DNA from: Phytoseiulus persimilis | Taxonomy: Eukaryota > Arthropoda > Arachnida > Mesostigmata > Phytoseiidae | Reading direction: 5' to 3' | DNA: 64,000 nt | Assembly (NCBI GenBank): GCA_037576195.1 | Contig: CM075102.1 | Location: forward strand, 16,984,745 to 17,048,744 | Part shown: positions 1-12,700 of the stretch, piece by piece | How positions within the stretch are numbered: position 1 is the first letter of the stretch | Layout: each line of letters starts with the position of its first letter | Position numbers and translations under genes: made by a program | The notes under the pieces: generated by a model | Databases searched by the model: none | What the model saw: the letters and a program-made list of their open reading frames with translations, nothing else | What the model was told of the DNA's origin: nothing

Positions 1-2
1 CT

Positions 3-947
3 CGATACTGCAACGAGCCTCCATCGATAGAACCGTACCGCTGGTCCGAAGACTTCACCAAATGGCCCAAATGCCGCAAGCAGCATGTGCCCTCGACAGT
101 CCGCAATGGAGATCTGGCCGATGAAAACGCACACATGGCCTGCCAAGTTGTGGGACGTCCGTGTTGTATTGGGACGTACGGGCAATGCGAGATAACCACT
201 CGCGAGTACTGCGAATTCGTCCAGGGAACTTTCCATGACGACGCAGCTCTCTGCTCACAGGTGTCTTGTTTGTCCGACGTCTGCGGTATGTTCCCCTTCT
301 TGAGATCACCCGAAAGTCCAGATCAGATTTATCGCTTGCTTACCTCGCTATTCCTTCACGCGGGCGTGATTCACTTCGCTCTCACGGCCGTGGTCCAGAT
401 GTGGTTGATGCGCGACCTCGAACGAATTTATGGACCTCATCGAATCGGCGCAATCTACATGATGTCCGGTGTGGGCGGCAATCTGGCTTCTGCAATATTC
501 GTGCCGTACAGAGCGGACGTCGGCCCATCGGCAGCCTTGTTCGGGATCATGGCAATTTTCATTGCAGAACTAGTTCAGATGTGGAATAAATTGATAGACC
601 GGAAGCGTGCGACGTTGCACGCGGTCCTACCAATTCTAATAGGTATCGTCTGTGGCCTAACGCCCTGGACGGATAACTTTGGTCATATGTTTGGACTCAT
701 CATCGGATTTGTGTTGGCCATGATCCCTCACGATTCCGAGAAAGGCGAGCGTTGGGTTCGGAGAAGATGGTGCATGTGTGCGACCGCTCTCATCATCATT
801 TTCGTAGGCCTTTTCGTTTGGTTCACGATTCTTCCCGACATCCAATGCACCTTCTGTCACTACTTCACCTGCCTGCCACAGATCTTCGGTGAAGCCTGCG
901 AGACCCATTCGGTCAACTACAAGCCAAGGATCAAAATCCACTTTTAA
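3..947 (+). CDS. RHBDF: Inactive rhomboid protein (iRhom, RHBDF family), C-terminal part
   Basis: iRhoms are polytopic ER/Golgi membrane proteins related to rhomboid proteases; they escort clients such as ADAM17 and control EGF/TNF-type signalling. The frame is open from base 3 to a TAA at 945-947, so about 314 C-terminal residues are present and the N-terminus and first membrane segment lie left of the window. A Cys-rich lumenal stretch (residues about 45-100, with a CCIGTYGQC-like segment) typical of the iRhom homology domain comes first. The rhomboid core follows: HFALTAVVQMWLMRDLERIYG, the active-site-region motif GPSAALFG, then FGHMFGLIIGF and a last hydrophobic helix. A proline sits just before the catalytic-serine position, as in iRhoms, yet the Ser and the membrane His are both kept. 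No intron is seen in this exon. Family assignment is strong; RHBDF1 versus RHBDF2 cannot be separated. Confidence 0.88.
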   Translation, partial: RYCNEPPSIEPYRWSEDFTKWPKCRKQHVPSTVRNGDLADENAHMACQVVGRPCCIGTYGQCEITTREYCEFVQGTFHDDAALCSQVSCLSDVCGMFPFLRSPESPDQIYRLLTSLFLHAGVIHFALTAVVQMWLMRDLERIYGPHRIGAIYMMSGVGGNLASAIFVPYRADVGPSAALFGIMAIFIAELVQMWNKLIDRKRATLHAVLPILIGIVCGLTPWTDNFGHMFGLIIGFVLAMIPHDSEKGERWVRRRWCMCATALIIIFVGLFVWFTILPDIQCTFCHYFTCLPQIFGEACETHSVNYKPRIKIHF

Positions 948-3900
948 ACGCTCATCTGTTCGTTCGCGAGATCCGACGAACTTTAAACATTCCTCATTTG
1001 CTATGAACGGTATTTATTGTTAGATTGACTGGCTACACGAAGAGTCCCGCTGATCTATGGGAGATTCTGACGGTTTTGTTTCTCTCTGGTGCGCCTCCCC
1101 ATTCTCAGCTCATCTAGTCGATGTGAAGTTCCCCTGGACATATGGTGCAAATGTCTTCATGAAAACACGGTCTCATGGAGATAATTCATTAGGATGATCA
1201 TTGTGATCGAGAGTACGATGTGGAATCAAAACCACTGCGGGATGAACCGAGTTGTGGTCGGAGGAGTCTTTGTGGTTTCTCTGATTCGTGTCAATCTCCG
1301 AGTATTTCATAAAAATTGAGAAACGAAACCGACTCGTTCTGATCGAGGCTCAAACGCAGCCTTGGCATTTACGTGCGATATTCGATGGAGTCGAAGTCTC
1401 ATCCCAACATACCACAAATATGAATACTTCGTATGTAAAATATCAAAGCCTCAGCGAAGTTCAAGGCAGTGAGAAATGCAAGAGGGGAAATGAAAATGTC
1501 TACAAAGGAAGGTCAGCGTGTTTTCTCGGACGATCCGTAAATTATAGATGAGAATCCCTTAAACCCAAATCACCTCTGCGCTAGGGAAAGCGCCATTCTG
1601 CCACCAATCGAGCTTTGCAAGAAACTACGTAAGCGACGGACCCCTGCAGCGTCAGCAGGAGCCGGCACATGGACATTCGGGCAGACAACATTGGCGGTGT
1701 CTTGGGTTAGAGTAGTTATAAGAAGCGATGGCTGACTCCCGCTGCCATGGTAACGAAGTGATGCCGAGCAGTTCCGGCCATGAGTCCATGAGGCCATCGG
1801 GGAGACACCAGGTTTGTAGCGGGTATGCGACTTCCACAGTACCGAGCCGGACTCTGGCTCGGGACTGCATCTCTAATTTTTAGTCCTGGTCCCCGCTGAA
1901 AAAATAACAAACCCCTGCAGCTGAAGTACCTTCTTTCATCTCAGCGAAATATAGAACACCTTAACATGACAGCCAGTACAGCCGACCCCAGAGAGCTCGA
2001 GACAAGGCGAATTCCGTGTAAATCATGGACAGATCCGAAATCAAGCGAGGTCGATGAAGGATGAGTTGGGTTGCATCAAGTAAAAGTTTTCCCCGGAGAA
2101 TACACTTCCAGCTCTAATTTCGCAATGAGTCGGAAGTTTCGTCGTTGAATTTCAAATGATTCGAACTCCTCTCTGTCCTTTTCTGTTCGCGAAAATTGGG
2201 GATCGATAAACCTGGCTAATCCTGAGCGAATTAACCGTTCCTAAGGTTACCCGGCACTCAATCAGCTTCGAGGCGTTACTCGGGTGACGAAGCCGAAAAC
2301 TATGAGAACCTTTCCTGCAGTGACAACTAGAACGTGAAGGACAACTACGAGCACAGGACTCACTACACCACATAAAACTAACGGATCAGCAACCACCTCT
2401 GGTTCGAATGCAATTGAATCGAAGCCGCTAGCTGTCGTGGTTGCCAAGATGATTGCATTTCCCGACTCTGTTGGCTTCGATACAAAGTAAAGGCGACGAG
2501 AATCTCTCTTGATGGCTGGATCGACAACGAGAGAAAACAAACTGAATCCAGCAAGGGGCGACTCGAGACAACGGGACTAAGGGGACTTGGCTCCCGCGAA
2601 AATGATTGCGGGGATTTGATAACTTCCGCTCGAAATTACTCAACTTGGTATTTCCGGGATCATAGAGTATCGTACACATCGATTGAAGATCACGGACTTG
2701 AATTGGTCTGCGACTCAAATTCAGAGTTCATGATCCCCATGATTGGCTTTGGAATTTTGTTGATGTCGGCTCGAGGCTTTGACTCGTATTCTGGATCAGT
2801 CGCCGGCGTGAGGAACCCAACGAACGGAACCTTGTATAGGAAGATCATTGGTTCGCCAAGGAAGTTGCTTTGAGAAAACTAGCCTCCGAAAATACTAGTG
2901 AAGGAGTGAGAGACCTCGGAAGAGGATGGAGACGCAGATGCTCGAGATACAAGCGACAATCGTGGACGTCAGTGTTCGCTGCCTGGGAGTGCTGAACTTG
3001 AGAATACGCGGTCAGAATATAGGTTCTTCCCGTTATTCCCACTCCAACGCGTGGTATTCAGCCAGTAGAGGGCGCATGCTCATTGCGGCCGCTGATTTCT
3101 CGAGCTCTTATGTCCATCCCTTCATTTCTCTGAGTTATTCTATTTCCGTTTGCCTTCCTATATTCGACCCTCGACCCCGGTCCGAAACGATTCATCCTCC
3201 GAGAGAGCCTGGGCGGTCGACTCGTTCACAGCGTGAACGCCCCATTGAATGTTACGTCGTGTCAAAATCGAGCGTATCGACCATGCGTGAGACGGAACCG
3301 AAAAGTGGGCGAGTTCAAAGGTTGCAAGCTCATGAGTCGGGAATTAGCTTTTGTGAGTTAGGTTCTCGTAAGACTCTTTCGAGTCATGTATTGGATTGGA
3401 GCACCGTTATGGACGAGTGCTTGGGCACTCGCAGCACTTTGCAACGCATTCGGACGAATCATCCTGAGTAAATCCATGGGGGTTCATCAATTATTCCCTG
3501 TTCGACAGAGCAGGAATGGGATTCGCATAGCGAATGGAATCGGACGTTGCGGCGGTAATATCAAGGTTTCCCTGCAGCAAAACGTGTAGCGGGAACTCCA
3601 ACGACCAGACATGGTTTGGGGCACATAGTTCAGCTCCAGTGTATGATTTGGCACGATCTGAAGTTCTCTCCCCTCTCCTTGGAACCTCTTTAGCACCCTT
3701 CCTCGTAGCCTTCTCCCACTGAGCCCTTGGGACCGATTGACGCGTACCGGTTTGTCGACTGTAGAAGGAGGAAGACCACAAGCTTTAGTCGTCCGTGTAC
3801 AACGAGTCCAATATGCCAGTTTCGTAGAATTGGTGACGTTGGAGGGGAACCAAGTCAAACGGCTGCTGCCAAGCTGGACTTCGTTTGCAGCGGACTCAAC

Positions 3901-6900
3901 TCACATTTACACAGCCTTGGATCCGGCAGTTTTAGCAGACACAATCTCAGCCCCATATTCCTGAAATGGATGTTGAACCTCTTTATTTCAAATGGAGAAC
4001 GAGATTCCTAGCTCATGCCGCCGAGTTCCGCCTAAAGGAGGGAGCCCCGTTGTCGAATTCGAGAGTCCCTAATCGAGGCTGGATCTCCATCAGCTGCGAA
4101 CGGAAAAGTTGCCTTGTTGCCCCTTATCTCCGGGAACGAAAGTAGATTCCCAGGTCAGGAAGTCATCTGATGTTCGCAACCGACAGTCATCACATGAAAC
4201 AATATCTTGCGTTTCCCTTCGGTCTAGGAGATCAGTATTTACATGGAAGCTTCTCCAGTGATCTATGGACGAACTTTCTTCTCCTCGGCTCTGAAAATCC
4301 AATCCCGATCCCAGTGTGAATATGTCAACATCAGTATTAAATTTCCCATCGAAGTAGCCAACCCTTATCTTGTCACCGACTTCTGCGTGCTACGACTCGG
4401 AACTCAGCCCACTCATACGGGACTTCCAGAAAGTTTTGTCCTGGACATCCTCCAGATTCGTGCAAGTTCAGCCCCCATCAGGAACACAGACCGATGCGAT
4501 CACGGACTCGAAGCCTTGACTAGAATTGCACCGTTGCGCGTTTCCGGCCTTTGTACCATCGAGTCGACTCCTCAACACCCCTTACCACCTCCGCCGCCTC
4601 TAGCGCAGGGTTCGATGATACTTCCCGTCTAGACCACCGCAGGCCTACTAGACTCCTTCTGAACCTCCTTGCGGGAGGGTTGCTCGAAAAACCTGGTTCT
4701 GGCATCGTTTCAAGCTTAGAGCTCTCGAACTGCAGGCTCGTGAGACGATGATGGTAATTCTCCCGGTCGCTAGGTATCAACTGGAGCATCTTCGCTTAGT
4801 TAAATTAGTGGATTTACACCGTTTTGATTCGGGAAGATTCGGTCGGAGCGGAGTCCCGCAACTCTTGACGAAGTATTGCTCAGAGCAGATGTGTACGATT
4901 GAGGGAACGGCGAGAAAACCTTGAGGGTTAAGGCTGGGCGTCGATCACGATACCGTCCATTCACAGCTAAGGGTTTCGGGCTCTTTCCGACGACGCCAAA
5001 CGACAAACAAAAAGGATTCTGGAGATTGCTCGGGCTTCGACGACACGGCTTTCCTGATTTCCCGGAGTGTTGTGGAGCAGAAAATCTTCCCCGAGAACGT
5101 CGTTGAGTGGGAGATGACGAGACTAAGGGTCTCGAATTGCGGCATGTTTCTTCAATGCGGCAATCGCGCTGAACGACAACATATGGATGTTGTCGCTGGA
5201 TCAGGAGATTCCGGCATGCATGGTTCATTCTCGATTCCGGAGAGAAAGTTTTGGGGCAAATACAGTGGTGTCCCTGACGAAGGCATCCGTACCGAATTCC
5301 CCAGAGGCTTGGTACCCATAGTAAGTACCTCGTGACTCCTTAGTGAAAGAAGGAGTCGGAGAGGTGAGAATTACCCGACATCGCGCGGACTCGTTGCGCT
5401 AGATTGGAACAAGCGACGGTTTTATTCGATTCGATCTATCTTGGCTTATTGAGCGCATTCTCCTCCAGTACTACGCCATCGAGAGACGACGCGAGCTCGC
5501 GAAGCACATTATAGATTTCCAACAAGTTACACCTTGTTTCGCCGTCGCGACCCTGTCCCTCGACAGGTTCTCGTGAAGGAGCTTGAACCCCAGCCTTCAA
5601 AGTAATGTCTCAGTCGACGACCGGTTTGGGCGACGAATGTAGATTTAGAGGGCTTGCTCTTCTCCCAAGAGTACGCGGAGACAGTTCGGATCCTCTGAAG
5701 ATTAACATGAGGGTACGGAGCTCCTTGAGTTGATTCGGGCCCCAGGAGGTGGTGAAGGGCGCGACTCTGTACTCGAGCCTCAAGACTGTCATTAGCATGT
5801 TTCTAGAGTATTCCTGGGATGGTAAGTTTCCACAATTTTTCAGGAGGAATGTCTCGTCGAGGGCTCGATATCCACTCGAGTCTCTGGAAATGTCCGCTGT
5901 GTACATAATTTCTCCAAGAATGGTTTCCGGCCTAAATGCGGTGTAAGCGCGAGGCTATGCGCTAAAGACTCGTAATTTCTGAATCAGCTCATGCAGCCTC
6001 ATTGTGGCGAACACCACGGAATCGCAATGCTGTGTGTCGGCTTCCGGCATTCCCTGCACCTCGCATGAAAATAAGATCGACGACCCTGAGAATCGGACGA
6101 GACTAAGTTGCCAACAAACGCAACAAGGTATCCGACCCTTGTTGCCGTCACCTGGGCAAACGCTTTCCTAGGTGACGTCGTATAAAAGTTCAGAGTGAAG
6201 CCCACGGAAGTCTTCAGAAGCTATGAAATGACGAAAGTTCTGCACTCGATGTCCCGACTCTAGAGGCAGCGAGCGTCTCGCTCGACACCGATCTTCGCGT
6301 GATGAATATTCATGCTAACGATTTGTCAACAACGAAACTCGCTAGTTCCCGAACAATCCTCGCTGAAATCAGAAACTTCCCCTGAATAATCTTTGGACCG
6401 GGAGCCACGGAGAACTTTTGTCCCGTCATTCCGGAGCTCGCATTCCACGTTGATGCGAGGGCTAAGTATGATAATTATTTTCCGTCGCCGGCAGGCGATC
6501 GATAATTCACTGAATAGCTTTCGAGTTCGTTGTTCAGAAGAGCGATTGTCAACGAATCGTTCGAGCATGAGTGTACTCAAAACAAGCCCTCAAAAAGATT
6601 TCTACAGCGCGCGGCGGTATCACGTCGACGAAAGACTTCTGCGAATCGAATCGGATAACCGAAAGCCATTCGACGCAGAATCGAACTAAACAACGGGAAC
6701 CAAAACGGATGCCCTCAATCTGATTGGGCTATTTTTCCTCACACTGAGAGGTTTCCCCGTCTTCTGAGAAGGAAGCACTCTTCCCGGTCGAAAGTGAAGT
6801 TTGGCCTCTATATCACCATCATGATTTCGAGCTTATCGCAAGGAAACTGTTAGTTCCACGAGGGAGTCAAACCGGAGCTCGCTCCCCTAAAGTTGCACTG

Positions 6901-6999
6901 CCGCTCGCGGGTGGAAAGATTCAGGCTGTAGTCAGAACGGCTCGTCCACACCCTCGGGAGATGATACAGAAATCCGCAGGCGAATTTTTGGAATCAACA
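948..6999. other. Intergenic/3' flanking region without supported genes
   Basis: About 6 kb after the iRhom stop. The first few hundred bases must include the iRhom 3' UTR, but I see no clean AATAAA there. The rest is mid-GC, non-repetitive sequence. Two ATG-initiated plus-strand ORFs stand out by length (2926-3471, 181 codons; 4243-4632, 129 codons). Neither has a recognisable domain, splice context or poly(A) signal, so I do not call them genes. Confidence 0.5.
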
Positions 7000-7339
7000 C
7001 AAACATCGATCAGACCAAACTCACGGATAGGTCGTCCAATGATATATTGTTGGATATCTGCCGAGAGATAGCTGGTGATAACATCGGAGCAGATAGCGAC
7101 TTTCTAAGCGGAATTTTCGGCTTGAAAGCTCGACCCCTCATTACCTCATCATACTTGTGGTGTATACGAATTGAATCACCTCCTCCTCTCCGACGTCCCC
7201 CTTTTAGTAGGAGATTCGCCCTGTCGAAGAGAAGAGTCATTGAGAAGATAGGCCAAGGTGCGTTGATAACAGCTATCTACGGGAGCTATCCAAAAATCGA
7301 GCGCTGCCAGCTTCCCTCTCTTTGGAGGGGGTCGCTCTG

Positions 7340-9785
7340 ATTTCTGGCCGGGCCCCACGGCTTTAGGAGGAGTTTGTATGCCGAAGATTTGCCGGAGCGA
7401 GTGCGTGCGTGCGTGCATCCACGGCGGCGCGCGCCTGCACGGGTCGAAGACAAGGCGCCGACTCGGTTTGCTTCTTCCATGGGCCGAGCGAGCGAGAGCG
7501 CCAGCCAGCGGAGTCGACTTACATGCTATATCGGCCAATCGCCAGTCGGTCCGACAGACAGACAGCCAGTCAGTCAGACTCGGATGGATGGCAGGAAGGT
7601 CGGCATGCTCGCCGACTGCCTCTGTCAGAGTCCCTCTCGAAGGCGGGGGCCGGGGAGCTGCGGGGTCGTCGGCCGAGGGGTACGAAGAGACGAAGTTAGG
7701 CTGATTCATGCGATACATGCATGCGTCACTCTCGTGCTCCAACGCGCCGAATCGATGAGGCTACTTCGATGCGACTTCGTTCCACAGCCATCGGAGCGCT
7801 AGCGGAGGGTTCTGCGAAAACTCGGATGCTTATCTCTGAAAGTTTCAGCACGAAAACTTGCGGCTGAGCGTTTCTGTATGATCTCGAGCTGCGAACAGAA
7901 CACTTCCTATGGGGGTTAGAGTTTTGGACGACGAGCCGCAGGATCCTTGGCATGGGTGCGAATCGGTGGAGATGTGTCGAAGCACGAACAACGATCTCGT
8001 GCCCTTGCGGGATCAATGGGAATCCACGCGGCCGCAGATTCGGAACCGGGATGCACGCACTGGAACCAGAGAGCCTGGATTCGCTCGGAACAGCGCATGG
8101 CTGGAGACGAAGGTTTTGTTTCTTCGATGTGCGCGACGGCTCGCCAGCTCCAAGATTCGCCGTGAGGGGAAGAACGCCGAGAAGCATCTATTTCAGAGCG
8201 GAGATGCGACCTCGAGCTGATTTCATTCGCGGCGCTTGTTGACTGCGCAGAACCAGAAGAACCGTTATTGAGGGTATCTCGATTCACTCAAGTGGCGTTT
8301 CCGTGCTCCACCGACGAGCTGGTCAGGCTGAGCAGATATTCGCTTTGAATCTGAACGCCGATAGCGGTGCCGGAATTCGGAGTTTCCATCGAGACAAGGA
8401 ACCTCGATCCGAACGTTCCGAGAACTTTCCGTTCGGAATTCCGCGAAGCACTCTCACAGATAGCGCTGAGGTTCGGAGAGCGAAAAAATCGGCAGGAGAG
8501 GCCGATGCAAGCGACAGAATTCCCGGCACTAGTCGACGAAAACGTGCAGCAGACAGAACGTGCCTCGATCGTCGATGTGCTGTCGGCTGATTGTTGCGCC
8601 AGACTTCTGAAAATGTGCGACGCCGATGTGTCTTCTCCAAACAAGACGAAAACATCCACGGACGCTGCCTCGCAACTTCAGGCACGCTTTGCTCTGCGTG
8701 ATGGAGATCGATTGTTTGTGAATCCTGTCTGCGATCGGGCTGGACAGCCGTTGGAACGAGTGAAATTTTCAGCGGTCCTCCTGCGTTGTTCGAGGAAGGA
8801 GCTCGAAGCAACGAGCGAGTGTCAGCAAACTCCTTCCGCGGGCCATCAGCGCTGGGTTCGTGTTGCGCCATTCCAGTGAGTGCGAGCTCTCAGGTGGTCG
8901 AGCCGCCGCCGCCGCCGCAAGTTATGGACAGACTCGATCGAGTTGAGCTCGAGCCTCGGTGGCATCGACCGGAATCGGAGCTTGACAACGAAGCTTGACG
9001 CGACGGGACCGAGCGTTACGCGGATCTTCTGCCCTCCGCGAGAGTCGGACACTCTCGGTGCGTTGGCTGCTCTGCTCCCGCCGCAATCGGCCGCTTGGCA
9101 TAAGTTAGGAGTGTGTTGGGGTCCCCTTTTGTGCTTCTGAGTCTGTTTGGGCCCCTCGATCGCTCTCTCGCTGGTTCGTTCGTTGGTCTACTCTTTCAGC
9201 GTTGTTGCTGCTGCTGTCGATGTTGGTGGTAGTGGTTATTACTCCACCCTGAAGCAGCAGCAGCAAGCGCTCTCTACGCTGCCGCCGCCGCCAATGCTGT
9301 TACTCTGCTGCAGCAGCAGCAGAACAACAGCAGCAGGCAACCGCCGACCTACCGAGCAAGCAACAGACCGAGCGAAGCAAGCAACCAACGAGCGAGGGAG
9401 TGAGTGAGCCGGCTCGCTCGCTAGCGATCGAGTGAGCAGCAGCACCACGACCAGCGTTAAGGAGACTTCGAACGGCACAGCATTGCCGCTGCTGTAGTGA
9501 GTGTCCTCTCTCTATCGTCGTCGGCGGTGGCTGCCGCGGCGGTTGCCATATTGCTTCGCCAGTCAACTCGGCGGCCGCCGCTGAGTGAGTTTGTTCGGCT
9601 GGCGGAGAGCTCTGTGTTTTCGGCAGTTCCTGTGTTCAACATTCACGGATTTTCCTCTAAGTGTCCGGTTCTCGTGGCGGCCCCGTGTCCTCCAGCGCTC
9701 GCCCGACCCAGCTTCGCCCGAATTTCGAACAGCAGCGACAACGAGTGGCAGTGTTTACCAATCATTGCCATCGGCGAGAGCTGTC
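7340..9785 (+). promoter_or_regulatory. GC-rich promoter/leader region with simple repeats, ending in a strong splice donor
   Basis: GC-rich sequence with degenerate 4-nt-period tracts (7553-7590: GACA/GCCA/GTCA units; 9350-9440: AGCA/GCGA/GTGA units) and CAG/CTG trinucleotide runs (9205-9350). At 9786 a textbook donor, GTGAGTA, follows CTGTC. This fits a long 5' UTR exon read rightwards, with the two-finger exon at 13973 as the next good plus-strand acceptor. That link is an inference. A weaker alternative donor of the same kind lies near 10301 (GGTGAGTGCGG). Confidence 0.35.
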
Positions 9786-12700
9786 GTGAGTACAGATGAC
9801 TGCGGTGATGATGATTGCTCTCTTCGGCGGCTCCTCGGCGTTAACGGGACTCGCTGAACTCATCGTCGCTCGGGCGGCTCGTCGTCGCCGGCGCTGCTGC
9901 TAACTCATCTGCGCATTCGTTGGCTCGCTCCGGTTCCGGTGGTCCGTACTCGCTCGTTTCCCCAGCAGTGGACACTCTCCAGAAGTCGCTCGTGAGTCCG
10001 GCCGTTCGCTCGGGCTGGCAACGGGACCGTGGCATGCACGGCCTTGCTGCCAGACCGACATGATGTCAAGCTGACCCGGAGCTCCGCTTCTGACTCCATG
10101 GGCGGCCGAGGAACCCCAGGTTCGAAGGAGCGATAGCTGATGATGGTTTATTTGCGGCCGCAACGGAACGCTCGGCTGCGGACAGTTCCGCCGACGCGGC
10201 CATTGGAAGCGAGCCGAAAGACGAGAGTCATGCGCTTCGGTGTCAAACAGAACAACAGCCGTAAAGTCGGAATCTCGAGAGCGCCGGCATTCGAATCGGG
10301 TGAGTGCGGGTGGAGCGTGTTCGATTCGGGCCCGGCAGCGGGGCGTCCTCCTCCTCTTCGGGAAGTTCCTGCGTGAAACGTCGAAGGGAACTTGGAAATC
10401 GATCTCACGCTGACTTTTCGGCGTATCAGCGAGACAACGTGTGCGAGGAATTGGGGCCCCAAGTCCCCCGGTGTTCGATTGCACGGGCGTCCGGCTGCGA
10501 GTTCCTCGTGGACAGTCGAAGTGGAAAGAGGTAGATCCGAGACTGTGGAAGCTCCGACTTTTGCGGTCCGAGGTGATGATCTCAGCCAACAACGGTGAAA
10601 TTTCGTCCGCGACCGTTCTGTTCGCCATCGAGATACCGGCGAGACGGGAGGGGAAGAAGCCGCGACAGCGAGCGACGCGAATATACCTGCGATAAAGGCC
10701 GGCCGCGAGCTGATTGCCCTCATCTTCTGTTCTCAGAGTGTTTTCGTTCGACAGGAGTCTCCATATTTGGTGCGTGCGTTGTTGGTGTTGTTGTGTCGTC
10801 GACGACGATGATGGTGCCTGCCTTCCTACCAACTCGCTTGCCTATCTATCTGACTGCCGGCCGACCGGCCGGTCGGCCAGCCAGCCTGGCTGCCTGCGAA
10901 CTAAACAGCCGCAGCATCCAGCCGATGGCAGAGTGTGTTCGGCAGCTATTTCGGTAGAAGAGCTCTCCTCTGCTGCTTGTGCAGAGAACAGAGGACGAAC
11001 CGAATTGCCGACGCCGCTGCTGCTGGGTCTGCGGCAGCAGCAGGACGACTCTTTCTCATCAACTCGAGTGAATGAACGAACGAACAGCGACAGCACCCGC
11101 AGCAGCGAAGCAAGAAGTCGATGGGCTTGGCAGGAAGAAGAAACGCAGACGAACGGACAAAGTGAGCGGCGCTCGTGAGCGAGACGGAAGATCTCGACGA
11201 AGAACCTCGTGTACCGTCTGCCGGATAACCGCGAGCTCGTGCTCCTGACCCCGCTCGGTCAACTCTGGGTTCCGCGCTGGGTCTCGACCCCGCGGAAAAT
11301 CGGGATTGCTCGGACGTACTGCGAAGCTGGAACGTGACATCGACAAAGGATTAGGAAGTGAAGTGTAGTGACACGTCGTGAAACGTTCCCAACGCAGTCT
11401 CTAGTCCTGCTCCTGCCGAAAACCTCTACGGTCTAGACGAGCGCCCGCGTCGTGCAGATGGATCCGAAGTCACCGCACCGGACGGTCGGCGAGGACCTCT
11501 CGCTCTGGAGAAAAGTCATCGCTCGCGGTGGAAGATCTCCACTATCGTTTCGCGCGCGAGTCACGAGGCTCTCGCCAAAAGTTCAGAGGCCCGGGAAGTC
11601 TTCTGCTCCACCGTCCTCGAATATCCCGGTCGAGGGAATTCCGCTCGTTCATCAGTGATGGGTTTCTTCCACGGTTCCCTTGTCTGGTGACAGAACGTCT
11701 GTGGTGTGTGAACATCTATAGAAGTGGTCTATCTTGTTCGGACTCCCGCTGGAGTCAGATGATCTTTCGCCTGACAGTATTTTCCGCGGCAAAGAGTACG
11801 ACGGTATTGCTTTTGACCGCAAAGGCAGGGACGACCACCGCGACGGCGGCGACGACGACGATGACGGCCGATAAAAGCTGACGGAGGCGAAGCGGTCGCT
11901 GCTCTTCGTCTAATTCTTTCTTGTGGAGCTGCTCTCTCATGTTCTCGACGCTGCAGTTAAAGCGGCAGCAGAGATGACCGCAGCGCGAGAAACGCCATCA
12001 GTGGCGTTATCATGCGCAACACGGGAATCGTTTCGGCGATGGCACGTGATGCCTCTTTGTGGTTCAACTCGAATTTCCGCGTTTGCGCTGGAAGCGCAAC
12101 AGAGCCCGTTCACGTCGAACTGTCGTGGGCCGATCTCGATCCTGTCGATGGGCTTCCACTTCCGTCCCGGTTGGTCTCGGCTCGCGATCTCGGGCATCAA
12201 TCCACCATTTGTTACTGCTCCTCTAGGGCGAAGAATCTCAGGGAAGAAGAATCTTAGAAGCCGACGAGCTCCCTCGGACAGAAGTGTTTTGAAAACAAGT
12301 CTACGACGAAAGCCTCCCAAGGAGGCCGCACCGTCGGAATTTTTCCGTCTGGCGTCGAGTCACCTCTCCACAACCCTAGAAGAGCGCTGTTGTACTGGGC
12401 AAGTTTGACATTCTCTAAGCCGCCCAGTGTCAGCTCTATTATCAGAAGCATCACATAATATTGGAGGATTCTCGTCAGAAGCAAAATTCTCGCATCACGC
12501 CTCCCTTGACCGCGAACCTCTGTGCGCTTGTTCCACAAAATCTAGAGCCGCTGTTTTTTCTATTTCAGCTCTGCCCGGAGGTCTGCATGCCGTGTTCAAG
12601 CTGCGTCTGAGCTTCGTCAGGACGGGGAGGATCACGGAAAAGGCTGTCTTGGATTCCGGAGTCCTCGGTCGAGTACTGATCGGTACCAACGGTGATTGAC

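Noticed and set aside
2926-3471. 181-codon ATG ORF
   Set aside because: No domain, no poly(A) signal or splice support; plausible by chance in a 6-kb region at this GC.
7176-8287. Several ORFs of 95-188 codons on both strands
   Set aside because: Mutually overlapping and Arg-rich in a GC-rich repeat region; no splice or domain support.
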